64,000 bases of DNA from Acidimicrobiaceae bacterium (GTDB taxonomy: Bacteria > Actinomycetota > Acidimicrobiia > Acidimicrobiales > RAAP-2), in the NCBI GenBank assembly GCA_027306605.1, contig DAHUZK010000023.1, positions 1 to 64,000 on the forward strand, read 5' to 3'. Shown here piece after piece: positions 34,174-41,471 of this stretch (positions are counted from its first letter, which is position 1; each line of letters begins with the position of its first letter). The position numbers were made by a program, and so were the translations under genes. The notes beneath the pieces were generated by a model, which had not been told where the DNA came from, searched no databases, and saw only the letters and a program-made list of their open reading frames with translations.

Positions 34174-35295
34174 CTATTGGATCTGCTTGATCTGGTTGAG
34201 CGACTGGTTCAGCAGCTTGGGCGGGAGAGGCTGGAAGCTCACCTGGCTCAGGTACTGGCTGCTGTTGCCGTCGTTCTTGTTGATGGCCCACTCGAGGATC
34301 GAGCGGATCGCTTTGGCGGTCGAGGCGCTCGACTGGTGCGTGTTCACGATGGCGTACTCGTAGTTGATGATCGGGTAGCCGTTCTTGACCGGGCCGTAGA
34401 TCAGAGAGATCGTCCCGCTCGGCGGGGTCTTCTTGAGGAAGTACGCCGCCTCTGCTGCCACGTTCTGCTTCGTCGGCAGGACGAAGTTGCCCTTGCCGTT
34501 CTGCAGGGCACCGTAGAAGAGCCCGTCACCGAGCAGCTGGGACAGGTAGCTGATGCCGACGTACGCGATGCAGCCCACGGTGGCCTTGCAGCCCGAGACC
34601 ATGCCGCCGTTGCCCTGCTCGGCGAGGCCGCCGGGGGTGCTCGGCCACTGGACGGACGTCCCGTAGCTCACCTTGGTGCCCCATCCCGAGGGGTCGGCCT
34701 TGGAGAGGTACTGGGTGAAGATGAAGGTGTCACCGCTGCCGTCGGAGCGGTGGAGCGCCACGATCGGGATGTCCGGGAGGTTGACCCCCTTGTTGTCCGC
34801 CGCGATGGCCGGGTCGTTCCACTTGGTGATCTTGCCCTGGTAGATGGCCGAGAGCACCTTGCCGCTCAGGTTGAGGTGCGCCGTGACGCCGGGGAGGTGG
34901 TAGGCGATGACCTGCACCGAGATGGCCAGCGGGATGTTCTTCAAGGTCGGGTGCGCCTGGACGTCGGACGGGGAGAGGTAGGCGTCGGACGATCCGATGT
35001 CGACCGTGCCGTTGGAGGCATCGGAGATCCCGGTACCCGATCCGGTGCCCGCCGTGGTCAGCGACACCTGGGAGTACTTGGCCGTGTAGGCCGGCTCCCA
35101 GATGTTCCAGAGCGGGTAGAGCAGGGTGCTGCCCGTTTCCGAGAGCGACGCGGTCGGCGGCGTCTCCACCCCGCTCTTGGGGATCTTGACGCTGGCGCCG
35201 GCAGACGTCGCCGCGAGCAGCGAGCTACCGACGGCCATCGTGCCGACGGCCATGAGCAGCGCGAGGAGCCGCGCGGCACCGGAATGACGTTTCAC
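34174..35295 (-). CDS. pstS: Phosphate ABC transporter substrate-binding protein PstS
   Basis: The 373-aa protein begins with a signal peptide (KRHSGAARLLALLMAVGTMA, cleavage near residue 33) and has no lipobox Cys. Phosphate-binding stretches include SETGSTLLYPLWN near 52, DIGSSDAYLSP near 97, and ALHRSDGSGDTFIFTQYLS near 183. It would capture phosphate outside the membrane for PstC/PstA. GTG 35295 follows AAGGAG. Its promoter, about 120 nt upstream, carries PHO-box-like repeats, so induction by phosphate starvation is expected. Confidence 0.94.
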   Translation of the reverse strand: MKRHSGAARLLALLMAVGTMAVGSSLLAATSAGASVKIPKSGVETPPTASLSETGSTLLYPLWNIWEPAYTAKYSQVSLTTAGTGSGTGISDASNGTVDIGSSDAYLSPSDVQAHPTLKNIPLAISVQVIAYHLPGVTAHLNLSGKVLSAIYQGKITKWNDPAIAADNKGVNLPDIPIVALHRSDGSGDTFIFTQYLSKADPSGWGTKVSYGTSVQWPSTPGGLAEQGNGGMVSGCKATVGCIAYVGISYLSQLLGDGLFYGALQNGKGNFVLPTKQNVAAEAAYFLKKTPPSGTISLIYGPVKNGYPIINYEYAIVNTHQSSASTAKAIRSILEWAINKNDGNSSQYLSQVSFQPLPPKLLNQSLNQIKQIQ

Positions 35296-35418
35296 AGGGT
35301 TCTCCTTGGAGGTGGTTCGTGGTGTCCGCAGCTGTCACTCTGCGGTTGACATGTGTGAGACGACACGCATGTGCCGACGCGGGTGATCGGAACACGAAGT
35401 GCGCTTCGCACGGCGGTG

Positions 35419-35462
35419 ACCATAACGACGAGAGGTAAACGCTCCGTGACGCAGCGACGAAC
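35419..35462 (-). promoter_or_regulatory. PHO-box-like pstS promoter
   Basis: On the minus strand GTTTACC (35440-35434) is followed after nine nt by TATGGT (35424-35419), a -10 element. Upstream, at 11-bp steps, are CGTCACG (35451-35445) and GTTCGTC (35462-35456), giving three weak 11-bp direct repeats like actinobacterial PHO boxes bound by PhoP. Transcription would start near 35412. Confidence 0.55.
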
Positions 35463-35684
35463 TCTTGAAGAAATGTAGGCCAAGTCGAAATCGTTTGGTC
35501 ACGACGTCGCAGCATTCACGCGACGGACGCGCCGAGGTCACGCGTAACCGCCTTTCGCACGTCGAGAACCGGGGAGCAGCGCCGCGTCGCGCGATTGGGT
35601 GCTCGTGCACACCACCCGGCGCGACGGTCAGGACGCGACGGTCAGGTCACTGTGCATTTCGGCACCGGGGACTGCTCCGCTCCG

Positions 35685-35732
35685 CGTCGTGTGCCGACCG
35701 CGTCGTGTGCCGACCGCGCCATGTGCCGGCGC
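35685..35732. repeat. 16-bp tandem repeat (about 3 copies) at the pstB end
   Basis: CGTCGTGTGCCGACCG occurs at 35685-35700 and 35701-35716; a degenerate third copy is at 35717-35732. It ends four bp before the pstB stop codon. Confidence 0.85.
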
Positions 35733-35736
35733 GGCG

Positions 35737-36600
35737 CTAGCCCATGCGGCCGGTGACGTAACGCTCCGTGTCGGCGTGCTGGGGGTTCGAGAAGATCTGC
35801 TTGGTCGGTCCGTACTCGACCAACTTGCCCTGGTAGAAGAACATGGTGCTGTGCGACACCCGCCTGGCCTGACCGAGATTGTGGGTCACGACGATGAGCG
35901 TCAGTGCCGGTGCCATGGTCTTGAGCAGGGCCTCGATGGATTCGGTCGTGATCGGATCGAGTGACGACGTCGGCTCGTCCAGCAGGAGCACTTCGGGGCC
36001 CACCGCCAAGGCCCGGGCCAGGCACAGCAGCTGCTGCTGTCCACCCGAGAGGCGGAACGGTGAATCGCCGAGACGGTCCTTCACAGCGTCCCACAGCCCG
36101 ACCTCGCTCAGGCGCTGTTCTGCCACGACGTCGAGCTGCTTGCCCTTGGCGATCCGGTGGGCCTTGACTCCCGCCACCACGTTGTCCCGGATCGACATGG
36201 GGAAGGGGTTCGGGCGCTGGAACAGCATCCCGACACGCCGGCGCAACGCCAGAAGGTCGACGTCCGACGCCCAGAGGCTGGAGCCTTCGAGTGTGACGTC
36301 TCCGGTCCTTTGGAAACCCGGGACCCGGTCGTTCATCCTGTTCAACGTGCGCAGAAAGGTCGACTTCCCAGATCCGGTCGGCCCGATGAGCGCGGTGATG
36401 GACCCGCGTCGCAGCGAGACGTTGATGTCGGACAGGACGGTCCGGCCCGAGAAGCCGAGCGCGAGGTCGACAGCCTCCATCACGTGCTCAGGTCGGGCCG
36501 CGTCCGGGTCGAGCGACTTGAGTGCTTCGTCGATTCCGGATCGCATGTCCGCCGTCACGAGGTTGGTGCGAAAGTGGTTGGTCGTCTTGCTTTCGGCCAC
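35737..36600 (-). CDS. pstB: Phosphate ABC transporter ATP-binding protein PstB
   Basis: The 287-aa protein is an ABC ATPase. Walker A is GPTGSGKST, the Q-loop MLFQRPNPFPMSI is the PstB signature, the ABC signature is LSGGQQQLLCLARALA (one Arg replaced by Leu compared with the usual QQQR), and Walker B is VLLLDEPTSSLDP. It energises phosphate import. I chose GTG 36600 because a TACGTT -10 element ends seven nt upstream; GTG 36618 would place the start upstream of that -10 element. It stands 440 bp upstream of pstS with its own PHO-box-like promoter, an unusual separation. Confidence 0.9.
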   Translation of the reverse strand: MAESKTTNHFRTNLVTADMRSGIDEALKSLDPDAARPEHVMEAVDLALGFSGRTVLSDINVSLRRGSITALIGPTGSGKSTFLRTLNRMNDRVPGFQRTGDVTLEGSSLWASDVDLLALRRRVGMLFQRPNPFPMSIRDNVVAGVKAHRIAKGKQLDVVAEQRLSEVGLWDAVKDRLGDSPFRLSGGQQQLLCLARALAVGPEVLLLDEPTSSLDPITTESIEALLKTMAPALTLIVVTHNLGQARRVSHSTMFFYQGKLVEYGPTKQIFSNPQHADTERYVTGRMG

Positions 36601-36607
36601 TGAATGG

Positions 36608-36662
36608 AACGTAGCCACGCAAGGTGAACGCCCGGCTACAGGAATGCGACTTGAGGGTAAAC
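36608..36662 (-). promoter_or_regulatory. PHO-box-like pstB promoter
   Basis: GTTCACC (36629-36623) is followed after nine nt by TACGTT (36613-36608), the same layout as at pstS. A further GTTTACC lies at 36662-36656, exactly 33 bp (three 11-bp turns) upstream. This suggests PhoP control of a leaderless pstB transcript. Confidence 0.55.
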
Positions 36663-36724
36663 AGTTGCCGAACGCCTGGCCTGCCGCGTCCTCGACTTGT
36701 GCAGTTGCGGCGGATCCGGTTCGG

Positions 36725-36796
36725 TCTGTACCCGTCCCATTATCTGTACCCGTCCCATTTAATTGGGTCTGCTGGTTGAATTGGGTCTGCTGGGGA
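36725..36796. repeat. Composite 18-bp repeat, two units twice each
   Basis: The unit TCTGTACCCGTCCCATT(A/T) occurs at 36725 and 36743. Immediately after, the unrelated unit starting AATTGGGTCTGCTGG occurs at 36761 and 36779. All four steps are exactly 18 bp. It lies between the DUF4328 gene end and pstB upstream sequences and is AT-richer than its surroundings. Confidence 0.85.
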
Positions 36797-36810
36797 TCCA
36801 GATCAGAGGA

Positions 36811-37677
36811 TCAGTTGCTGACGAGGCCAGCGGTTTCGTCCAGGTGGGCGGATGCCGCTCGGTGCGCCGCGGCGATCGCCATGACGATGCCGGGCGCCCA
36901 GGCGATGATGGCCAGGTCGGCCAGAGCGACCGGGATGGAAAGGGCCAGGGCGGCGCCCGAGGAGAAGAGCGCACAGACGGCGACGGCGAAGCCGAGGAGT
37001 TGTGTCACGAGCCAGGCGACCCACCAGTGCAGGACCCGGGCCCGGTGCGCGTCGCCCGCCGGGAGGCAGTCCCGTACCGCCGTGTAGGGGATCCACCAGC
37101 ACACCACCGGCACGAACCATGAGCCGACACCCCAGGCCGGGGAGGCCTGCGACGGGATCCCCAACGCCCGGCCCGCCGAGGCGGCTCGGTGCTGCCAGAC
37201 CAGCGCGATGATCGCCGCTGCCACGAAAGCGACGTTGATCAGCACGTTGGCGGGGGTCAGGGCGCTCGGTCCGTGGTAAGGGGGCGGCGTCCTTCCCAGC
37301 TGGGCATCGTGGTAGTCCACACGGAGCTGATGTCCGACGGCGAGCCAGGCGTCCGCATTGAGGCGGTTGATGATGAGGGTGGCGATCGAGCAGGCCGCGG
37401 GGACCGCCACGGCCACGCGGGCCACGATCGCTGAGCGCAGTTCGGCCTGGACCAGATCATGTGTGGTGTGCGCGTGCAGCCGATCGGAGGCGACCGCCCA
37501 TGGCGCGACCTGGGATGGGGGCCCTTGCGGCGGTGGCGCCGACGCCCACGGCGGCGGCTGCGGCAACACGGTGGCGTCGGTCCATGCGTACCCGTCCCAC
37601 CATCGCTTCCCCGGGCCACCGGCCGGATCGGGGTACCAGCCCGGCGGGGCTCCCGGGTAGCCGCTCTCCTCGCTCAT
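36811..37677 (-). CDS. DUF2510-DUF4328 membrane protein
   Basis: The 288-aa protein has an N-terminal DUF2510 segment (PPGWYPDPAGGPGKRWWDG), a Pro/Gln-rich linker and then about five hydrophobic segments of the DUF4328 type. The latter include WGVGSWFVPVVCWWIPYTAV, the family's best-conserved stretch. The role is unknown; DUF2510 may interact with other envelope proteins. ATG 37677 is preceded by AGGATGGG, and a longer start at 37707 adds non-conserved residues. It lies upstream of pstB in the same direction, separated by the 18-bp repeats. Confidence 0.82.
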   Translation of the reverse strand: MSEESGYPGAPPGWYPDPAGGPGKRWWDGYAWTDATVLPQPPPWASAPPPQGPPSQVAPWAVASDRLHAHTTHDLVQAELRSAIVARVAVAVPAACSIATLIINRLNADAWLAVGHQLRVDYHDAQLGRTPPPYHGPSALTPANVLINVAFVAAAIIALVWQHRAASAGRALGIPSQASPAWGVGSWFVPVVCWWIPYTAVRDCLPAGDAHRARVLHWWVAWLVTQLLGFAVAVCALFSSGAALALSIPVALADLAIIAWAPGIVMAIAAAHRAASAHLDETAGLVSN

Positions 37678-37762
37678 GGTCCCATCCTGCCAGGAGCTCC
37701 GAGGCAACCTGGGCGCGAAGCCCAGCGAGGAAGAGGGCAGGTCGCCGGCCGGGGCGCCCGGT

Positions 37763-38626
37763 TCACGCGAGGAGCACGGGGGCCATCTCCGCCAGCGCCG
37801 CGATGTGGTCGTCCGCGGTCTCGAGGTCGGCGTGCATCGTGATCAGGGAGAGGTGGCTTGCGCCCGCTTCGCGCCATTTCCTCGCGTGTGCCGCGATCGT
37901 GTCGTGGTCGCGGGTGGCATATTCGATGCGACCTTCGAACTGGAAGCCGCTCAGATCACGTCCGACCTCTGCCGCCCCCTCGCGGATGAGGTCGAGGGCA
38001 TTCTCGAGCCCGCCACCGGGGCGGACGTGTGGGAACCAGCCGTCGGCCAATCGGCCGACCCGGCGCAGCGCCGCCGGTGCGAAGGCGCCGATCCAGACCG
38101 GAATCGGGCGCTGCGCCGGCAAGGGGGCGATGCCCGCCGCCGTGATGTGGTGGAAGCGTCCCTCGGTGGTCACGCTCTCGCTGGTCCACAGGCTCCGCAG
38201 CACGGCAACCTGCTCCTCGAGGATCGCTGCCCGGTTCTCGAAGGGAATGCCGAGAGCGTCGTACTCGACCCTGTTCCACCCGATGCCGAGCCCGAGCCGA
38301 AAGCGCCCTTGGCACAGCAGGTCCACCTCGGCCGCCTGCTTGGCCAGCAGCGCCGTCTGGCGCTGGGGTCCGATGAGGATCGAGGTGGCGAAGCCCAGAC
38401 TCGTGCAGGCGGCCAGATAGGCGAACATGGTCAGCGGTTCGCGGAACGGGTGATGGATGGTGTACGGGCCTCCGAGATCACCGTGCACGTCGGTGTCGGC
38501 ACCGAGCACGTGGTCGTAGGCCGCGAGATGCGTGTACCCGAGGTCGTCGACGGCCTGTCCGATGGCACGCACCGCGCCAGGGTCGTAGCCGACCTCGGTC
38601 TGGGGGAAGACCACACCGATGTCCAT
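37763..38626 (-). CDS. LLM-class (F420-dependent type) oxidoreductase
   Basis: The 287-aa protein has the bacterial luciferase-like TIM barrel. It starts with IGVVFPQTEVG and has AAYDHVLG at about residue 40, RFRLGLGIGWNRVEYDALG near 110, and PVWIGAFAPAALRRVGRLAD. These are typical of probable F420-dependent enzymes in actinobacteria, though FMN use cannot be excluded. The substrate is unknown. ATG 38626 was chosen by family start. It is divergent from a second LLM gene across 82 bp. Confidence 0.87.
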   Translation of the reverse strand: MDIGVVFPQTEVGYDPGAVRAIGQAVDDLGYTHLAAYDHVLGADTDVHGDLGGPYTIHHPFREPLTMFAYLAACTSLGFATSILIGPQRQTALLAKQAAEVDLLCQGRFRLGLGIGWNRVEYDALGIPFENRAAILEEQVAVLRSLWTSESVTTEGRFHHITAAGIAPLPAQRPIPVWIGAFAPAALRRVGRLADGWFPHVRPGGGLENALDLIREGAAEVGRDLSGFQFEGRIEYATRDHDTIAAHARKWREAGASHLSLITMHADLETADDHIAALAEMAPVLLA

Positions 38627-38708
38627 CGTCGCAGTCTGCCTCGTCGGCGAGCACCGGTGTCGATCGCGTCGGGTCGCGACCGGGTCCGCACCGGTAGCGT
38701 GCCGGGCC

Positions 38709-39638
38709 ATGAAGCTCCGCATCTTCGTCGAACCCCAGCAGGGCGCTTCCTACGATCAGTTGCTCGCCGTCGCGCAGCGAGCCGAGGCGGACGGTTTCGA
38801 CGCCTTCTTCCGGTCGGACCACTTCCTCACCATGGGCGGTGACGGGCGTCCCGGGCCCACCGAGGCCTGGGTGACGCTGGGCGGGATCGCCCGGGAGACC
38901 GAGCGGATCAGGCTCGGGACGCTCGTCACGTCCTCGACCTTCCGCTCGCCCGGACTGCTCGCCATCGAGGTGGCCCAGGTCGACGCCATGAGCGGCGGGC
39001 GGGTCGAGCTCGGGCTGGGGGCGGGGTGGTACGAGGCAGAGCACGCGGCCTACGCCTTTCCCTTCCCGCCCCTGGGCGAGCGCTTCGATCGCTTGGAGGA
39101 GCAGTTCGCCGTCCTGACCGGGCTCTGGAGGACGCCGCTCGGTCAGACCTTCGACTTCGACGGCCGGCACTACCGCCTGAAGGACAGCCCGGCGTTGCCC
39201 AAACCGGTGCAGCAGCCGCACCCGCCCCTGATCGTCGGGGGTGGTGGCGTCAAGCGGACGCCCCGGCTCGCCGCCACCTACGCGGCGGAGTTCAACCTGC
39301 CGTTCTCGTCGGTCCAGGCGACCGGGGAGCAGTACGACCGGGTGCGGGCCGCCTGCGAGGCCCGCGGCCGTGATCCGCAGACGCTGCGGCTCTCTGCGGC
39401 CCAGGTGGTCTGCTGCGGTGCCAGCGAGAAGGAGGTGCAGCGGCGTGCCGCCAACATCGGGCGTCAAGCCGACGAGCTGCGGGAGCATGGAGCCGCAGGC
39501 GGCCCGGACGAGGTCGTGGCGCGGATCGAGGCCTTCGCGGCGATCGGCGCCGAGACCGTCTACCTGCAGGTGCTCGATCTGGCCGACCTCGAGCACCTCG
39601 ATCTCATCGCGGCCGAGGTGATGCCCCGCGTCGCCTGA
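38709..39638 (+). CDS. LLM-class (F420-dependent type) oxidoreductase
   Basis: The 309-aa protein is another luciferase-like TIM barrel: FFRSDHFLTM near residue 35, RIRLGTLVTSSTFRSPGLLA near 63, GGRVELGLGAGWYEAEHAAY near 97 and PLIVGGGGVKRTPRLAA near 175. It differs clearly from its divergent neighbour, so they are not a recent duplication. A TAGCGT hexamer ends eight nt before the ATG, which suggests a very short leader. The substrate is unknown. Confidence 0.88.
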   Translation: MKLRIFVEPQQGASYDQLLAVAQRAEADGFDAFFRSDHFLTMGGDGRPGPTEAWVTLGGIARETERIRLGTLVTSSTFRSPGLLAIEVAQVDAMSGGRVELGLGAGWYEAEHAAYAFPFPPLGERFDRLEEQFAVLTGLWRTPLGQTFDFDGRHYRLKDSPALPKPVQQPHPPLIVGGGGVKRTPRLAATYAAEFNLPFSSVQATGEQYDRVRAACEARGRDPQTLRLSAAQVVCCGASEKEVQRRAANIGRQADELREHGAAGGPDEVVARIEAFAAIGAETVYLQVLDLADLEHLDLIAAEVMPRVA

Positions 39639-39663
39639 GTCCGACGGACAGGGGCCCGGTCGC

Positions 39664-41268
39664 TCACCGCGTGCTGGGGGGCGTGTTGGTGCAGCCGGTG
39701 CAGGGACCCATACCGTTGAACCAGGCGGGGATGCTCGGGGAGTCGGTGGGCGGGTTCGTCGGCAGGAGGACCGGTGCTCGCGGTGACTGGTTGAAGTCGA
39801 AGTCGTTGACCATGTTGCCGAGGATCTTGACGTCCTCGCGCACCGTTGGCCGGGGGTCGGGGCGCTTGTCCGTCTTGGGATTCAGCCGGGAGCCGCCCAG
39901 GAAGTCGTCCTCGATGAACTTGAGGTATGCGTCGCTGCTCAGCGTCTGGTGGTCGATGAAGCCGTGCTTGGCATAGGGCGAGATCACCATCGCCGGCACC
40001 CGGAGGCCATAGCCGTTCTGGTCGACCGCCGGGGGCACCACGTGGTCGTAGAAACCGCCCCAGTCGTCCCACTGCAAGAAGATGGCGGTGGACTTCCAGT
40101 CGGGGCTCTTCATGGCGGCGTTGACGACGGCCGTGACGTAGGCCTGACCCTGGTGCACGCTGCCGGGCGGGTGCTCGCTGTTGGCCTGCGAGGGCGTCAC
40201 CCACATCACGGCGGGGAGCGTCCCCCTCTTGGCCGAAGCGAAGTAGTCGTTGAGCGGCTGGATGTTGCGCACCTGGTGGTCCTTCTGCACGTCCTCGAAG
40301 ATCGGGAGCGGGTTCCAGATCCCGGGTGTCAGGTAGTTCTGCGCGACCGGTGGGCAGGCCACGGCGGCGTCGTTGGCGCAGTCGGGCTGGTTCCCGGTCT
40401 GGACGTAGTAGGCCCACGGGACGTGGTGGTTGTAGAGGAGCCAGGTGATGTCGGTCCAGGCGTTGGTGACGTCGGCTGTCCCGGTGCTGATGGCCTGGTC
40501 CACGTATCGCTGCATCTGCACCGGCGTGTAGGGCCCGCGGATCTCGTTCGTGCAGCTCGACGGGTTCGGGTTCGAGCAGATGGCTGACCAGCCCGACACC
40601 AGGTACAGGTGGTCGGGAAGGGACCAGGACCGCACGGGCTCGAACATGTGGTCGTCGAGGGTGAAGTCCTTGGCGTAGGTCCAGTAATTGGGGATCTCGG
40701 CCGCCGTGTGGTAGCCCATCACGTCCGGCGTCGCGGAGTTCGCGCACTGCGGGTTGTTGACGGTGCTGGTGTTCGCCCCGCAGCCCTTCTTGGCCCCCGT
40801 GGCGGCGGCCACGAAGCCGTCCATCTTCCCTCCGTTGACGTCCCGGCGCGCCGACACCACGTTGTGAGGCCCGCCTCCGTTGACGTCGGCGGTGTCGTGA
40901 TAGGGCATCTGGCATCCCCCGCTCGGGACGGTCGCGCAGACGGTCGGCACGCCGCCGCGCATCGGGATGCCGTCGGCGCCGGGAAACGTCCCGAAGTAGC
41001 TGTCGAAGGAACGGTTCTCCTGCTCGATGATGATGACGTGCTTGATCTTGTGGATCCCTGCCGGCACGACGTAGTGACCGGTGGCGCCGCCCGCGACCCG
41101 TTCCTGCGCTGCCGGCGGGGCGGAGCTCCCACACGCGCCGAGCGTGCCGGCGAGGACGACCATGCCGGCCGTCGCGCCGAGGACACGGACGGCCCGCCTC
41201 CGGAGTGGGCGACGGGGTGATCTCCACGGCAACCGCCACAGCCTTAGCATCCGGGCAGTATTCGGCAC
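39664..41268 (-). CDS. Secreted phosphoesterase (phospholipase C/acid phosphatase family)
   Basis: The 534-aa protein has a long signal region ending in LAGTLGAC, a probable lipobox, so it may be a lipoprotein. The family signature IIIEQENRSFDSYFGTFPG, near residue 79, holds metal ligands. The later QWDDWGGFYDHVVPP and FIDHQTLS are also typical. Relatives cleave phosphate esters or phospholipids outside the cell, so release of phosphate for the nearby Pst system is plausible. GTG 41268; a later ATG within the signal region is possible. Confidence 0.88.
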   Translation of the reverse strand: MPNTARMLRLWRLPWRSPRRPLRRRAVRVLGATAGMVVLAGTLGACGSSAPPAAQERVAGGATGHYVVPAGIHKIKHVIIIEQENRSFDSYFGTFPGADGIPMRGGVPTVCATVPSGGCQMPYHDTADVNGGGPHNVVSARRDVNGGKMDGFVAAATGAKKGCGANTSTVNNPQCANSATPDVMGYHTAAEIPNYWTYAKDFTLDDHMFEPVRSWSLPDHLYLVSGWSAICSNPNPSSCTNEIRGPYTPVQMQRYVDQAISTGTADVTNAWTDITWLLYNHHVPWAYYVQTGNQPDCANDAAVACPPVAQNYLTPGIWNPLPIFEDVQKDHQVRNIQPLNDYFASAKRGTLPAVMWVTPSQANSEHPPGSVHQGQAYVTAVVNAAMKSPDWKSTAIFLQWDDWGGFYDHVVPPAVDQNGYGLRVPAMVISPYAKHGFIDHQTLSSDAYLKFIEDDFLGGSRLNPKTDKRPDPRPTVREDVKILGNMVNDFDFNQSPRAPVLLPTNPPTDSPSIPAWFNGMGPCTGCTNTPPSTR

Positions 41269-41280
41269 CGGGCAGAAGAC

Positions 41281-41295
41281 GTCAACCAGGTTGAC
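41281..41295. promoter_or_regulatory. Perfect 15-bp palindrome before the phosphoesterase gene
   Basis: GTCAACC-A-GGTTGAC is a perfect palindrome 12 bp upstream of the phosphoesterase start. GGTTGAC differs by one base from the GGTTCAC PHO half-site, but the inverted order is not that of a PHO box. An unknown repressor is possible. Confidence 0.45.
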
Positions 41296-41390
41296 GAACT
41301 CATAACAGGATCCTGATCGGACGCGGGATCATCCCGAGGTCCGTCGTGCCCGGGCCGGCCTGCCCGCGCCCTCGGTACGCTGGGCGGTAC

Positions 41391-41440
41391 GGACGGTGCA
41401 GCCGGACGAGCACCCGGACGGTGCAGCCGGACCAGCACCC
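41391..41440. repeat. 25-bp tandem duplication upstream of the aldehyde dehydrogenase
   Basis: Two 25-bp copies (41391-41415 and 41416-41440) differ at one base. They lie 31 bp before the ALDH start, in its leader or promoter. Confidence 0.85.
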
Positions 41441-41471
41441 GGACCACAGGGACCGAAGAGCGGAGGGCGAC

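Larger units (their letters stand above)
35296..35736. other. 441-bp region between pstB and pstS
   Basis: No gene is supported. It holds the pstS leader (about 117 nt, with a GTGC/GCAC stem) and the PHO-box-like promoter at 35419-35462. Near the pstB end it holds a duplicated GACGGTCAGG and a 16-bp tandem repeat (35685-35732). Confidence 0.6.
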
